From contig JBLHRR010000027.1 of the NCBI GenBank assembly GCA_047626155.1, positions 1 to 45,116 on the forward strand: a stretch of DNA of 45,116 nt. Direction: 5' to 3'. The translations under genes and the position numbers were made by a program. Below the pieces are notes generated by a model. It worked only from the letters and a program-made list of their open reading frames with translations, made no database searches and was not told the origin of the DNA. The stretch comes from CALGLS01 sp047626155. GTDB taxonomy: Bacteria; Bacteroidota; Bacteroidia; Chitinophagales; Saprospiraceae. This document shows, piece by piece, positions 44,929 to 45,116 of the stretch (the stretch's first letter is position 1; each line of letters starts with the position of its first letter).

Positions 44929-45116
44929 ATGAATGCTGAAGGTTTATCCTGTTTGTATGATAAAAAACGACCTGGTCGACCAATAAAGGTAGATACAAAG
45001 CAAGTAAACTTTTTGACAGTTTTGCCTTGTAGTGAAGCGCCAGAGGGATATGCCCAGTGGAGCTTGAGATTACTTGCAGATAAGATGGTTGAATTAAACT
45101 ATAGTGCGAGTATATC
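44929..45116 (+). mobile_element. 5'-truncated IS630-family transposase, cut by the window edge
   Basis: From an ATG at 44929 the frame is open to the edge for 62 codons and is not closed. The peptide contains AEGLSCLYDKKRPGRP, then PCSEAPEGYAQWSLRLLADK and MVELNYSASIS. This matches the IS630-family linker and the WTLRLLA region that precedes the DDE catalytic domain. About 75 residues of the usual N-terminal helix-turn-helix part are missing. Only 49 bases separate it from the TlpA-like gene, with stops in all frames, so the missing part is not upstream in this window. No terminal inverted repeat or TA target is visible at the left side. It is probably an inactive relic. Confidence 0.75.

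Overview
The window looks like chromosomal DNA of a Bacteroidota bacterium, most likely a Saprospiria-type (Lewinella/Saprospira-like) marine or soil degrader. The evidence is a T9SS type B (gliding-associated) sorting domain, a DUF5686/carboxypeptidase-regulatory outer-membrane protein, many TlpA-like and SPII-lipoprotein genes, DUF5117/DUF4953 metalloprotease, TAnnTTTG-like promoter boxes and the near absence of Shine-Dalgarno signals. Base composition is about 40% G+C by eye. The genus is an inference; no rRNA or tRNA is present to settle it.

Layout. 1-2.7 kb: an edge ORF of doubtful status, a YifB/ComM-type ATPase, and a four-helix-bundle (S23/IVP-like) gene bracketed by direct and tandem repeats. 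2.7-6.1 kb: MscS channel, a truncated IPT/TIG fragment and a very cysteine-rich orphan protein ending in a strong bidirectional terminator. 6.2-12.8 kb: pectin-related block with a GH28-type beta-helix enzyme and a GH78 alpha-L-rhamnosidase, interleaved with a lipoprotein and a pentapeptide-repeat protein. 13.3-16.8 kb: DUF5686 outer-membrane protein plus an exported cyanophycinase-like S51 peptidase. 17.0-22.3 kb: a 1523-residue exported coiled-coil/putative beta-barrel protein followed by a protein built from about 44-residue repeats; neither is recognised and the pair is the best candidate for an undescribed system. 22.4-26.2 kb: small membrane protein, ScpA, RsmI-like methyltransferase, exported thioredoxin-fold protein. 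26.5-30.1 kb: lipoprotein overlapping a T9SS-exported protein, then an M42 aminopeptidase. 30.4-35.5 kb: polysaccharide flippase, zinc metalloprotease lipoprotein, orphan lipoprotein. 35.8-44.9 kb: UvrB, secreted TonB-C protein plus TlpA protein, RecJ plus an LPG-synthase-type membrane protein, flavin reductase, small TlpA protein. The right edge cuts into a 5'-truncated IS630-family transposase.

Functional picture. The window mixes housekeeping DNA metabolism (UvrB, RecJ, ScpA, YifB, RsmI-like) with envelope and secretion functions: plant-polysaccharide breakdown, amino-acid polymer and peptide degradation, envelope redox proteins and surface display. Mobile or repeat-type DNA is limited to the repeat-flanked four-helix-bundle gene, a TTGGC/GCCAA palindromic repeat family seen at two places 11.7 kb apart, a GC-rich block near 13.25 kb, and the IS630 relic. 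A pervasive trend seen by eye is that coding strands begin C-rich and end G-rich with C-ending codons nearly absent near stop codons; it is clearest in uvrB and the YifB gene.
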